Positions 44,025-53,729 of a stretch of 64,000 bases of DNA are shown here, in pieces. Origin of the DNA: DAOMNN01 sp050486545 (GTDB taxonomy: Bacteria > Pseudomonadota > Gammaproteobacteria > Burkholderiales > Rhodocyclaceae); assembly GCA_050486545.1 (NCBI GenBank), contig JBJHDM010000014.1, positions 1 to 64,000 on the forward strand, read 5' to 3'. A model generated the notes under the pieces. That model was not told the origin of the DNA. It ran no database searches and worked only from the letters and a program-made list of their open reading frames with translations. Both the position numbers and the translations under genes were made by a program. The stretch's first letter is position 1. Each line of letters starts with the position of its first letter.

Positions 44025-44669
44025 GTGAAAAGAACCATGATGATTCTGTCGATGGCGGCGTTCGCGATCGCCGCCCCGGTCAGTGCGCAGACGATGGCTG
44101 ACGCCGAGCGTCTGGTTCGGGCAGCCCAGAACGTAGATCTGGATCGAGCCCACGAGATCCACATGGAAACCTGCTTTGCCTGTCACGGTGCCGAAGGCCT
44201 GAGCGCTACACCGGATACGCCGCGATTGGCCGGCCAGCATTTTCAGTACATCGCCAAGCAGCTTGCGGATTTCAAGTCGGGCCGCCGGGAGAGTACGGTG
44301 ATGCAGCCCATGGCCAAGAATCTGACCGAAGAGGAGATGCTCGCGCTCGGTGTCTACTTCAACGTCAAGCCGTCGCCGGCACAGCGCGTGCGCGACGCCG
44401 AACTGGCCGCGGTCGGGCGCTATCTCTATCACCGCGGCAACGAGTTTTCCGGGGTGGCCAATTGCGCCGGCTGCCACGGCGAGCGCGGTCTGGGTACGGA
44501 TGAGCTGCCTCGGCTGGCCAGCCAGGGTACGCGCTATACGGAGACGCAGCTGAAGCTCTTCAGCGAGCGTCCGCGTACGCCGGACAACGAGATCATGCAT
44601 ACGATCGCTTCGAAGCTCACCGAACTGGAGATCAAGGCGCTGGCAGCCTACATCAGTTCGATGGAGTGA
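44025..44669 (+). CDS. Dihaem cytochrome c4-like protein
   Basis: A periplasmic electron carrier of 214 residues. After the signal peptide (SMAAFAIAAPVSA) there are two haem sites, CFACH and CAGCH, each followed by the class I fold (PRLAGQHFQYIAKQLADF with MQPMA; PRLASQGTRYTETQLKLF with IMHTIA) supplying the axial methionines. The duplicated layout is that of cytochrome c4 of terminal oxidase or denitrification chains. GGAGG precedes the ATG. An upstream near-palindrome (ATGATCATGATC, about 43952) may be regulatory. Confidence 0.9.
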   Translation: MKRTMMILSMAAFAIAAPVSAQTMADAERLVRAAQNVDLDRAHEIHMETCFACHGAEGLSATPDTPRLAGQHFQYIAKQLADFKSGRRESTVMQPMAKNLTEEEMLALGVYFNVKPSPAQRVRDAELAAVGRYLYHRGNEFSGVANCAGCHGERGLGTDELPRLASQGTRYTETQLKLFSERPRTPDNEIMHTIASKLTELEIKALAAYISSME

Positions 44670-44680
44670 TCGACGGTGCG

Positions 44681-44708
44681 TGAAGGCCGGCCGGCAGGCC
44701 GGCCTTCA
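44681..44708. terminator. Hairpin between the cytochrome gene and aceK
   Basis: TGAAGGCCGGCC pairs perfectly with GGCCGGCCTTCA around a 4-base loop. It overlaps the aceK stop codon, so it can serve both convergent genes; the T-runs are short. Confidence 0.75.
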
Positions 44709-46499
44709 TCTTCCGGTTTCGCCGGTCGTCGGCGTGTCGCGGGCAGCAGCTTCGTCCGCAAACAGCGTACGGAACCGAAACTCGTGCGGGTAGGGGAAGA
44801 AGTCCTCGACATGTCCCGCGCGGATCGATACCTGTGCGCCTTGCCAGAATTTCGGGTCGAGCAGGTCGCTGTGGTACTTGAGGAAGGCCTTTCGCACGCG
44901 CGGCGAGCCGAGCAGGAAGGTTGCGAATTCCTCCGGAAACACATCCATCGGGGCGGCCGAGTACCAGGGTTCGCTCGATAGCTCCATCTCCGGATAGGGT
45001 GCCGGAGGGATCCTGCGAAAGTTCATGCGGGTCATGAACTCGATTTCATCGTAGTCATAGAAGACGACACGCCCGTAGCGCGTGACGCCGAAGTTCTTCC
45101 ACAGCATGTCGCCGGGAAAGATGTTCGCTGTCGCCAGTTCGCGAATTGCGTTTCCGTATTCGCGCACGGCACGGTCGAGTTCCTCGTCGGGGGCTTGTTC
45201 GAGGTGGATGTTGAGCGGTGTCATGCGGCGCTCGATATAGAGGTGCTTGATCACGACCGAATCGCCCTCGATCTCGAATGACGAGGGTGCGAGCGTGCGC
45301 AACTCCTCGAGTACGTCGGGATGAAAGCGCGAGTGCGGGAGCGCGGCGTACGAGAACTCCAACGTATCGGCCATGCGTCCGACGCGGTCGACCTGCTTGA
45401 CCATCAGGTACTTGCGTTTGACCGTGGCCCGGTCCATGTATTTCGAGGGACCGAAGACGTCCTTGATGATCTTGAACACGTAGGGATACGAAGGCAGGGT
45501 GAAGACCAGCATCACCATTCCGCGAATCCCGGGGGCGATGATGAACTGGTCGTTCGAATGGCGCAGGTGCGCCAGAAGGTCACGGAAGAACATCGTTTTG
45601 CCTTGCTTGCCGAGCCCGAGCATCGTGTAGAGCTCGCTACGAGGCTTGTTCGGCATGATCGAGCGCAGGAACTGAACGGTACCCGACGGTACTTCCATGT
45701 CGACCATGAAATAGGCCCGGGACAGCGAGAACAGCACCGAGATCCGCCAGGGGTCGAGAAGGACCGTGTCGACGTAGAGTCTGCCGACGTCATCGTGCCG
45801 CACTGCGATTGCGAACGGATATTCCTGGTATCCGTTCACGGCCTTGCCGATGATGTAGGCCGCCTTGTCGCGGTAGAAGGCCGAAAACAGTACCTGGATC
45901 TGGCAATTGACCTCCATGGCAGGCCATTTCCCGAGATGCTGCAGTGCGGCCCGCAGGATGAAGTCCACATCCCGGTCGAGGTCATCGAACGGGCGCTCCC
46001 AGTCGAAATCCTCGATGATTCGCCGCATCGTCGTGCGCAAGCCTTCGTCCTGAGGGTAATAGCTGCTATAGACCGGCGGGTAGGATTCGATGTATTCGGT
46101 CGAGATCGCCGGGCGCGCGAACAGGTAGTCGTTGTTGAAGTAGGTCCGGTGCAGGATCTTGCAGCACACCGAATTGAAGAAGGTCTCGGCCAGTTCCGGC
46201 TGTTTGTGCCGGATCAGCATTCCGATGTAGTGAAGCTTCAGCTGCTGCCAGGTGCTGTCGTCCAAGGAATCGGCGTCGAATTCCTCGTGCAGCCGCTTGA
46301 CGGTTTCGTCGACACGGTCGTCATAGAACTGCACGCGATCACGCACGGCATCGAGCTGAGCTTGCCAGTCGCCGGTCTCGAAGATCTCCTTGGCCCGTCG
46401 GCTGGTGTCCCGGAAGATGCGGTAATGCTTGTTGAAGCCCTCGATGAGCGCCTGGGCGATGGCCTGGGCCACCGGGTTTTCGCCTTGAATGCCTTCCAT
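44706..46499 (-). CDS. aceK: Isocitrate dehydrogenase kinase/phosphatase
   Basis: A bifunctional enzyme of 597 residues that inactivates and reactivates dimeric isocitrate dehydrogenase, sending isocitrate to the glyoxylate bypass. Family stretches are RDTSRRAKEIFETGDW, SYYPQDEGLRTTMRRIIEDF, PGIRGMVMLVFTLPSYPYVF with the nearby FKIIKD lysine, and NFGVTRYGRVVFYDYDEIEF. The usual aceBAK operon is broken up: aceA is 10 kb away and glcB 11 kb away. aceK instead faces the two isocitrate dehydrogenase genes, its regulatory target. Confidence 0.95.
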   Translation of the reverse strand: MEGIQGENPVAQAIAQALIEGFNKHYRIFRDTSRRAKEIFETGDWQAQLDAVRDRVQFYDDRVDETVKRLHEEFDADSLDDSTWQQLKLHYIGMLIRHKQPELAETFFNSVCCKILHRTYFNNDYLFARPAISTEYIESYPPVYSSYYPQDEGLRTTMRRIIEDFDWERPFDDLDRDVDFILRAALQHLGKWPAMEVNCQIQVLFSAFYRDKAAYIIGKAVNGYQEYPFAIAVRHDDVGRLYVDTVLLDPWRISVLFSLSRAYFMVDMEVPSGTVQFLRSIMPNKPRSELYTMLGLGKQGKTMFFRDLLAHLRHSNDQFIIAPGIRGMVMLVFTLPSYPYVFKIIKDVFGPSKYMDRATVKRKYLMVKQVDRVGRMADTLEFSYAALPHSRFHPDVLEELRTLAPSSFEIEGDSVVIKHLYIERRMTPLNIHLEQAPDEELDRAVREYGNAIRELATANIFPGDMLWKNFGVTRYGRVVFYDYDEIEFMTRMNFRRIPPAPYPEMELSSEPWYSAAPMDVFPEEFATFLLGSPRVRKAFLKYHSDLLDPKFWQGAQVSIRAGHVEDFFPYPHEFRFRTLFADEAAARDTPTTGETGR

Positions 46500-46672
46500 T
46501 CCCGCGTCCTTTGCATGCGCGCATGGAGTGCTAGTTTGGCATTGCCGGCGGTTGCCGGCCAGTGGGATGACACATGGGAACCGCCTGGGTCAGTCTTCTA
46601 TCTTTTATATGCTATCTATTCCATAATGTGAAACGTCTTTTTATAAAGATCGATGAACGGGTCGTGGAGCGC

Positions 46673-46678
46673 TATAAT
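46673..46678 (+). promoter_or_regulatory. -10 element upstream of the monomeric isocitrate dehydrogenase gene
   Basis: TATAAT lies 65 bp before ATG 46744, in the 244-bp gap between divergent aceK and the dehydrogenase gene. No convincing -35 is seen. The AT-rich block TCTTTTTATAAAGA (46636-46649) is an imperfect inverted repeat. Confidence 0.5.
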
Positions 46679-46743
46679 GCCCTGCACGCGCCGTCGGTCG
46701 GGAGCCGGCGGATGGGCCATGAAGACAACGAGGGAGAGATTCG

Positions 46744-48981
<2,238 letters not shown>

Positions 48982-49032
48982 TCCGAGCTCAACCTGGGCA
49001 GGTGCGGACGCACCTTGCCCGCAGCGCTCGTG

Positions 49033-49059
49033 ACGCCAGGCATCGCCTGGCGTTTTTTG
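49033..49059 (+). terminator. Terminator of the monomeric isocitrate dehydrogenase gene
   Basis: ACGCCAGGC and GCCTGGCGT pair across ATC and are followed by TTTTT. It lies 52 bp after the stop and separates the two dehydrogenase genes. Confidence 0.9.
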
Positions 49060-49094
49060 TAGGTGGTCGTTCCGAATGCATGTCGGTGGGACGT

Positions 49095-49123
49095 TTGAGG
49101 GGCGCGGGCGTTTGGAGGATAAT
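49095..49123 (+). promoter_or_regulatory. Putative promoter of icd
   Basis: TTGAGG and GATAAT are spaced by 17 bases, just downstream of the previous terminator, leaving a leader of about 110 bases before the ATG at 49239. Confidence 0.55.
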
Positions 49124-49238
49124 TTTTGCGTTGTCCCGGTGCGGTCTGCGCCGGTAGCGGCGTACGGACCCACGACACTGCCGGGGCGGCATCGCACGGA
49201 CGGAATTTCCGTTGCACAAGGACCAGGAGGGACTACCT

Positions 49239-50483
49239 ATGAGTGCAGCCAGAATTACGGTTCCCGCAGACGGCCAGAAGATCGTCCCCGGGGAGGCGAT
49301 TCCCGACCATCCGATCATCCCCTTCATCGAGGGTGACGGAATCGGCATCGATATCACCCCCGTGATGATTCAGGTCATCGATGCGGCGGTCGAAAAGGCA
49401 TACGGGGGGAGCAGGAAGATTCGCTGGATGGAGGTCTTTGCCGGCGAAAAGGCGACACGGATCTACGGGCCGGACGAATGGTTTCCGAGGGAGACCTTTG
49501 ACGCGCTCAAGGAGTTTTCGGTTTCCATCAAGGGGCCGATGACCACTCCCGTGGGCGGCGGTATCCGCTCGCTGAACGTCGCACTGCGCCAGGAACTGGA
49601 CCTGTACCAGTGCGTGCGGCCGGTACGCTATTTCAAGGGCGTCCCGTCTCCGCTGAAGAACCCGGAACTGACCGATATGGTCATCTTCCGCGAAAACACC
49701 GAGGATATCTACGCTGGCGTGGAGTGGCAGGTCGGTTCGGAGGGGGTGAAGAAGGTTATCCAGTTTCTCACCGAGCAGATGGGCGTGCGCAAGATCCGCT
49801 TTCCGGAATCGTCCGGTATCGGCATCAAGCCGATCTCGGTCGAGGGCACTTCGCGGCTGGTGCGGGCGGCGCTCAACTACGCGATCGCCAATGACCGCAA
49901 GTCGGTGACTTTCGTGCACAAGGGCAACATCATGAAGTTCACCGAGGGCCTGTTCCGCGACACCGGCTACGAGGTCGCGCAGAAGGAATTCGGTGCCGAA
50001 CCGATCGACGGCGGGCCGTGGTGCAGGTTCGAGAACCCGAACACGGGCCGGGAAATCGTCGTCAAGGATTCGATTGCCGATGCCTTCCTGCAGCAGATCC
50101 TGTTGCGACCGGCCGAGTACGACGTGATCGCGACGAGCAACCTGAACGGCGACTACATCTCCGATGCGCTGGCTGCCCAGGTCGGCGGCATCGGTATCGC
50201 GCCGGGGGCGAACATTTCCGATCAGTACGCGTGCTTCGAGGCCACGCACGGTACTGCGCCCAAGTACGCCGGACTCGACAAGGTCAATCCCGGATCGCTG
50301 ATCCTGTCGGCCGAGATGATGCTGCGGCACCTGGGCTGGAGGGAGGCGGCGGATCTTGTCATCAAGGGCATGGAGGCCGCGATCGGCGACAAGCAGGTGA
50401 CCTACGATTTCGCCCGCCTGATGGACGGGGCGAATGAGGTCAGCTGTTCGGGCTTCGGCGAGGCGATGATCGCCCGCATGTAA
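49239..50483 (+). CDS. icd: NADP-dependent isocitrate dehydrogenase, dimeric type
   Basis: A 414-residue enzyme of the Escherichia coli Icd class. IPFIEGDGIGIDITPVMIQV is the N-terminal motif. TTPVGGGIRSLNVALRQELD holds the substrate-binding serine that AceK phosphorylates. NLNGDYISDALAAQVGGIGI is the metal/substrate signature, and ATHGTAPKYAG contacts NADP. ATG 49239 has AGGAGGGAC upstream; an in-frame ATG at 49212 is less likely. The preserved serine site and aceK nearby indicate phosphorylation control. Confidence 0.96.
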   Translation: MSAARITVPADGQKIVPGEAIPDHPIIPFIEGDGIGIDITPVMIQVIDAAVEKAYGGSRKIRWMEVFAGEKATRIYGPDEWFPRETFDALKEFSVSIKGPMTTPVGGGIRSLNVALRQELDLYQCVRPVRYFKGVPSPLKNPELTDMVIFRENTEDIYAGVEWQVGSEGVKKVIQFLTEQMGVRKIRFPESSGIGIKPISVEGTSRLVRAALNYAIANDRKSVTFVHKGNIMKFTEGLFRDTGYEVAQKEFGAEPIDGGPWCRFENPNTGREIVVKDSIADAFLQQILLRPAEYDVIATSNLNGDYISDALAAQVGGIGIAPGANISDQYACFEATHGTAPKYAGLDKVNPGSLILSAEMMLRHLGWREAADLVIKGMEAAIGDKQVTYDFARLMDGANEVSCSGFGEAMIARM

Positions 50484-50500
50484 GTCACCTGCACGGCAGC

Positions 50501-50533
50501 GGCAAAGCCCCCGTCTGACGGGGGTTTTGCCGT
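50501..50533 (+). terminator. Terminator of icd
   Basis: GGCAAAGCCCCCGTC and CGGGGGTTTTGCC form a stem of about 13 bp (G-U pairs allowed), 18 bp after the icd stop; the T-run lies within the 3' arm. Confidence 0.85.
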
Positions 50534-50714
50534 TTACGGCCAGTCCCGCCAAGGTCGTCCTGCCCACACATTGTTCAGGATGCCGCCGACGGATTTTCCC
50601 CTTGTAAGGAACGAGTAAGAACGGACCCGAATAATCGGCCACGGTGCTTAGTAGTCAGGAGGGCTGCGACCGTTCAGGTCGTGGACTTCGCATCATTCAT
50701 CAAGAGGAGACTGT

Positions 50715-50969
50715 ATGGATAACAATGCTGCGCTGTACTGGAAAGCGACGCTGAGCCTGATCGCCAAGATCCTGGTCGTCTGGTTCGTCGTTTCGCTCGG
50801 CGCCGGGATTCTTTTCGCCCCGATGCTGAACAACATCCATCTTGGCGGCTATCCGCTGGGGTTCTGGTTTGCCCAACAGGGGTCGATGTACGTGTTCATC
50901 GGCTGCATCTTCTACTACGCGAAGAAGATGGGCGAGATCGACCGCAAGTTTGACGTGCACGAAGACTGA
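50715..50969 (+). CDS. DUF4212 small subunit of a sodium/solute symporter
   Basis: A membrane protein of 84 residues with two helices (LIAKILVVWFVVSLGAGILF, YPLGFWFAQQGSMYVFIGCI) and the C-terminal EIDRKFDVHED. Proteins of this family are always small partners of SSS-type symporters, and the large subunit begins 11 bp downstream. AAGAGGAGA precedes the ATG. Confidence 0.93.
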   Translation: MDNNAALYWKATLSLIAKILVVWFVVSLGAGILFAPMLNNIHLGGYPLGFWFAQQGSMYVFIGCIFYYAKKMGEIDRKFDVHED

Positions 50970-50980
50970 AGGGGCGCCAT

Positions 50981-52837
50981 ATGGATCTGCAAACACTGAC
51001 TTATCTGGTTGTCGGCGCCTCCTTCGCGCTGTATATCGGCATCGCGATCTGGGCTCGTGCCGGCTCGACCAAGGACTTCTACGTGGCCGGCGGCGGGGTC
51101 CACCCCGTGACCAACGGCATGGCGACCGCAGCCGACTGGATGTCTGCCGCATCGTTCATCTCGATGGCGGGCCTGATCTCCAACATGGGCTACGGTGGTG
51201 GCCTGTTCCTGATGGGCTGGACCGGCGGCTACGTCCTGCTGGCGATGCTGCTGGCTCCGTACCTGCGCAAGTTCGGCAAGTTCACGGTGCCCGAGTTCAT
51301 CGGCGACCGCTTCTACTCGAAATCGGCGCGTGGAGTCGCTGTGCTGTGCCTGCTGGTGGCCTCGATCACCTACATCATCGGTCAGATGACGGGCGTGGGC
51401 GTGACCTTCTCGCGCTTCCTCGGCGTGACCAACGACATGGGGATCTACATCGGGATGGGCATCGTGTTCGTCTATGCGGTGTTCGGCGGCATGAAGGGCA
51501 TCACCTATACCCAGGTGGCCCAGTACTGCGTGCTGATCACGGCCTACACGGTTCCGGCGATCTTCATCTCCTTCCAGCTCACCGGCAACCCGATTCCGCA
51601 GCTCGGCCTCGGCTCCAGCATCGCCGGCACCGATGTGTCGCTGCTCGCGAAGCTCGACATGGTCGTCAAGGATCTGGGCTTCAACGAGTACACCACGTCG
51701 GTTCCGGGCAGCACCCTGAACATGTTCGTGTACACGATCTCGCTGATGATCGGTACCGCGGGTCTACCGCACGTGATCGTTCGCTTCTTCACCGTTCCGA
51801 AGGTTGCCGATGCGCGCTATTCGGCCGGTTGGGCACTGGTCTTCATCGCGATCCTCTACACGACTGCTCCTGCAGTCGCCGGCATGGCCAAGCTGAACCT
51901 GCACGCAACGGTGAACGCCGCGGTCGGTCTGGAGCAGGACGCCCAGGGTCGTATGGTGGTGAATCCGGCGCTGGTGAGTGCCAATGCCGACCTGTTCGCT
52001 CCGGAGGCCAGCCTCCTGTACGAAGATCGTCCCGAGTGGATGAAGCGCTGGGAGCGTACCGGCCTGTTGCGCTGGGAAGACAAGAACGGCGACGGCCGGA
52101 TCCAGTTCTACAACAGCAACACGAGGAACCCGGAAGTCCTGGCCAACGCCGAAGCGGCCGGATGGCAGGGCAACGAGCTGACGGTCAACGCCGACATCAT
52201 CGTGCTCGCGAACCCGGAAATCGCACTGCTTCCCGACTGGGTCATCGCACTGGTTGCCGCGGGCGGTCTGGCTGCAGCACTTTCGACCGCTGCAGGGCTG
52301 CTGCTGGCGATCTCGTCCGCGGTCTCGCATGACCTGATCAAGAGCATCTTCGTGCCCGACATGTCGGAGAAGTCCGAACTGCTGGCCGGCAAGATCTCGA
52401 TGGCGCTGGCGATCGTTCTGGCGGGTTATCTGGGTCTGAACCCACCGGGCTTCGCGGCCGGTACGGTTGCGCTGGCCTTCGGTATCGCGGCCTCGTCGCT
52501 GTTCCCGGCGATCATGATGGGCATCTTCTCCAAGAAGATGAACAAGGAAGGCGCGATCGCAGGCATGCTGGCCGGCCTCTCGGTCACCCTGTTCTACGTG
52601 TTCGCACACAAGGGGATCTTCTTCGTCCGCGGGACCGAGTATCTCGACCTGATCGGCGGAGCGAACTCCTTCTTCGGCATCACGCCGGAAGCCTTCGGTG
52701 CGATCGGCGCCCTGATCAACTTCGCCGTGGCCTTCGCGGTCGACAAGGTCACCAAGGAGCCGCCGGAGCACATCCAGGAACTGGTCGAGTCGGTCCGCGT
52801 CCCGCGTGGCGCCGGTGCCGCTCAGGCTGGTCACTGA
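50981..52837 (+). CDS. Sodium/solute symporter large subunit (acetate-permease-like)
   Basis: An inner-membrane symporter of 618 residues of the solute:sodium family, VC_2705-like group. MATAADWMSAASFISMAGLI and GGLAAALSTAAGLLLAISSA are core conserved segments related to ActP. An extra hydrophilic insertion of about 100 residues (around 305-410, with DRPEWMKRWERTGLLRWEDK) is characteristic of the subfamily. A short-chain acid such as acetate, propionate or lactate is the likely substrate, which fits prpE and the glyoxylate genes. Confidence 0.92.
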   Translation: MDLQTLTYLVVGASFALYIGIAIWARAGSTKDFYVAGGGVHPVTNGMATAADWMSAASFISMAGLISNMGYGGGLFLMGWTGGYVLLAMLLAPYLRKFGKFTVPEFIGDRFYSKSARGVAVLCLLVASITYIIGQMTGVGVTFSRFLGVTNDMGIYIGMGIVFVYAVFGGMKGITYTQVAQYCVLITAYTVPAIFISFQLTGNPIPQLGLGSSIAGTDVSLLAKLDMVVKDLGFNEYTTSVPGSTLNMFVYTISLMIGTAGLPHVIVRFFTVPKVADARYSAGWALVFIAILYTTAPAVAGMAKLNLHATVNAAVGLEQDAQGRMVVNPALVSANADLFAPEASLLYEDRPEWMKRWERTGLLRWEDKNGDGRIQFYNSNTRNPEVLANAEAAGWQGNELTVNADIIVLANPEIALLPDWVIALVAAGGLAAALSTAAGLLLAISSAVSHDLIKSIFVPDMSEKSELLAGKISMALAIVLAGYLGLNPPGFAAGTVALAFGIAASSLFPAIMMGIFSKKMNKEGAIAGMLAGLSVTLFYVFAHKGIFFVRGTEYLDLIGGANSFFGITPEAFGAIGALINFAVAFAVDKVTKEPPEHIQELVESVRVPRGAGAAQAGH

Positions 52838-52894
52838 CGAGCGACGCTCGTAGGGTAGGAGGGGCGCCGGTAGCGATGGCGCCCCCGCAACCGG

Positions 52895-52926
52895 AACCCC
52901 GCAAAGCTGCTTTTGCGGGGTTTTTC
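52895..52926 (+). terminator. Terminator of the symporter operon
   Basis: AACCCCGCAAA pairs with TTTTGCGGGGTT across a short loop and is followed by TTTCTTT, 58 bp after the large-subunit stop. Confidence 0.9.
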
Positions 52927-52985
52927 TTTCGTGGAGGGTGTTGCTGGCGTACCATGCACCCCGATCCGCGACACTGGAGGTTCGA

Positions 52986-53372
52986 ATGACCGGGATGGCT
53001 CCGCACGTAAGCCTGGCCTTGACCTGGATTCTGTTTATCGCGCTGTTCCCGATAGCGTTCTTTTGGCTGCGTCGCGCCTGGCGCATCATCATCAAGCGGG
53101 ATTTTTCCGAGGTCGCGCTCAAGCGCGGCGAGGCGCCGCCGAATGCCGTGCGCTATGCGCCCTTCGCTGCCGTGATCAACCTCGTCGGCGGGGTCATCGT
53201 GTTGTGGGTGATCTTTGGTGTGGTCGCCGGCCTGTTTGCCTATGAAACCTGGACGGCGATGGCGGGGGTCACGATCTGGTGCAAGTTCTTCTTCGATTTT
53301 GCGCTGGGCAGGCATGCCCACGGGCTGTCGAAAGCAAAAGCGAAAGCCGTGGAGAAGAACGGGGGCGAGTAG
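52986..53372 (+). CDS. Hypothetical inner-membrane protein
   Basis: A protein of 128 residues with two clear hydrophobic segments (HVSLALTWILFIALFPIAFF and VINLVGGVIVLWVIFGVVAG) and a basic C-terminus (GLSKAKAKAVEKNGGE). GGAGGT precedes ATG 52986. I do not recognise the family. It follows the symporter genes after a terminator, so it has its own promoter or depends on read-through. Confidence 0.75.
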   Translation: MTGMAPHVSLALTWILFIALFPIAFFWLRRAWRIIIKRDFSEVALKRGEAPPNAVRYAPFAAVINLVGGVIVLWVIFGVVAGLFAYETWTAMAGVTIWCKFFFDFALGRHAHGLSKAKAKAVEKNGGE

Positions 53373-53404
53373 TCCCGCGCGGCGGGCAGGCCCCGTTCTT
53401 CACG

Positions 53405-53665
53405 TCAACGCCGCTCGGCGACGCCGTACTTGCGGTCGAGGCGATTCATCGCCCACACGTAGATCCCGATGATCACGAGGAAGACGATGATCGCACCCTG
53501 GGAGAAGATGTAGAACCCCAGCGGAAAGCCGAGAAACTCGAATTCGTTGAGTTCCCTTGCAAAAAAAACGGTGACGAAGCTCACCGCGAACCAAACCGTC
53601 AAGAGCCCCGAAGTCAGGAGCAGGTTGATTCGCCAATAGGCGCGGTGCCGGGCCGTGAGTTTCAT
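53405..53665 (-). CDS. Orphan DUF4212 symporter small-subunit paralogue
   Basis: Eighty-six residues with the same plan as the protein at 50715: LTSGLLTVWFAVSFVTVFFA, FPLGFYIFSQGAIIVFLVII and a C-terminal MNRLDRKYGV. No large subunit follows it; the next gene downstream runs on the other strand. It may lend itself to the nearby symporter or to a large subunit encoded elsewhere. Confidence 0.85.
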   Translation of the reverse strand: MKLTARHRAYWRINLLLTSGLLTVWFAVSFVTVFFARELNEFEFLGFPLGFYIFSQGAIIVFLVIIGIYVWAMNRLDRKYGVAERR

Positions 53666-53729
53666 GTGCGTATGGTAACGGACCGGCTCGAGGGCGGCGA
53701 GCCTCGCCTGCTGTGTTGCGTCCCGCGGC

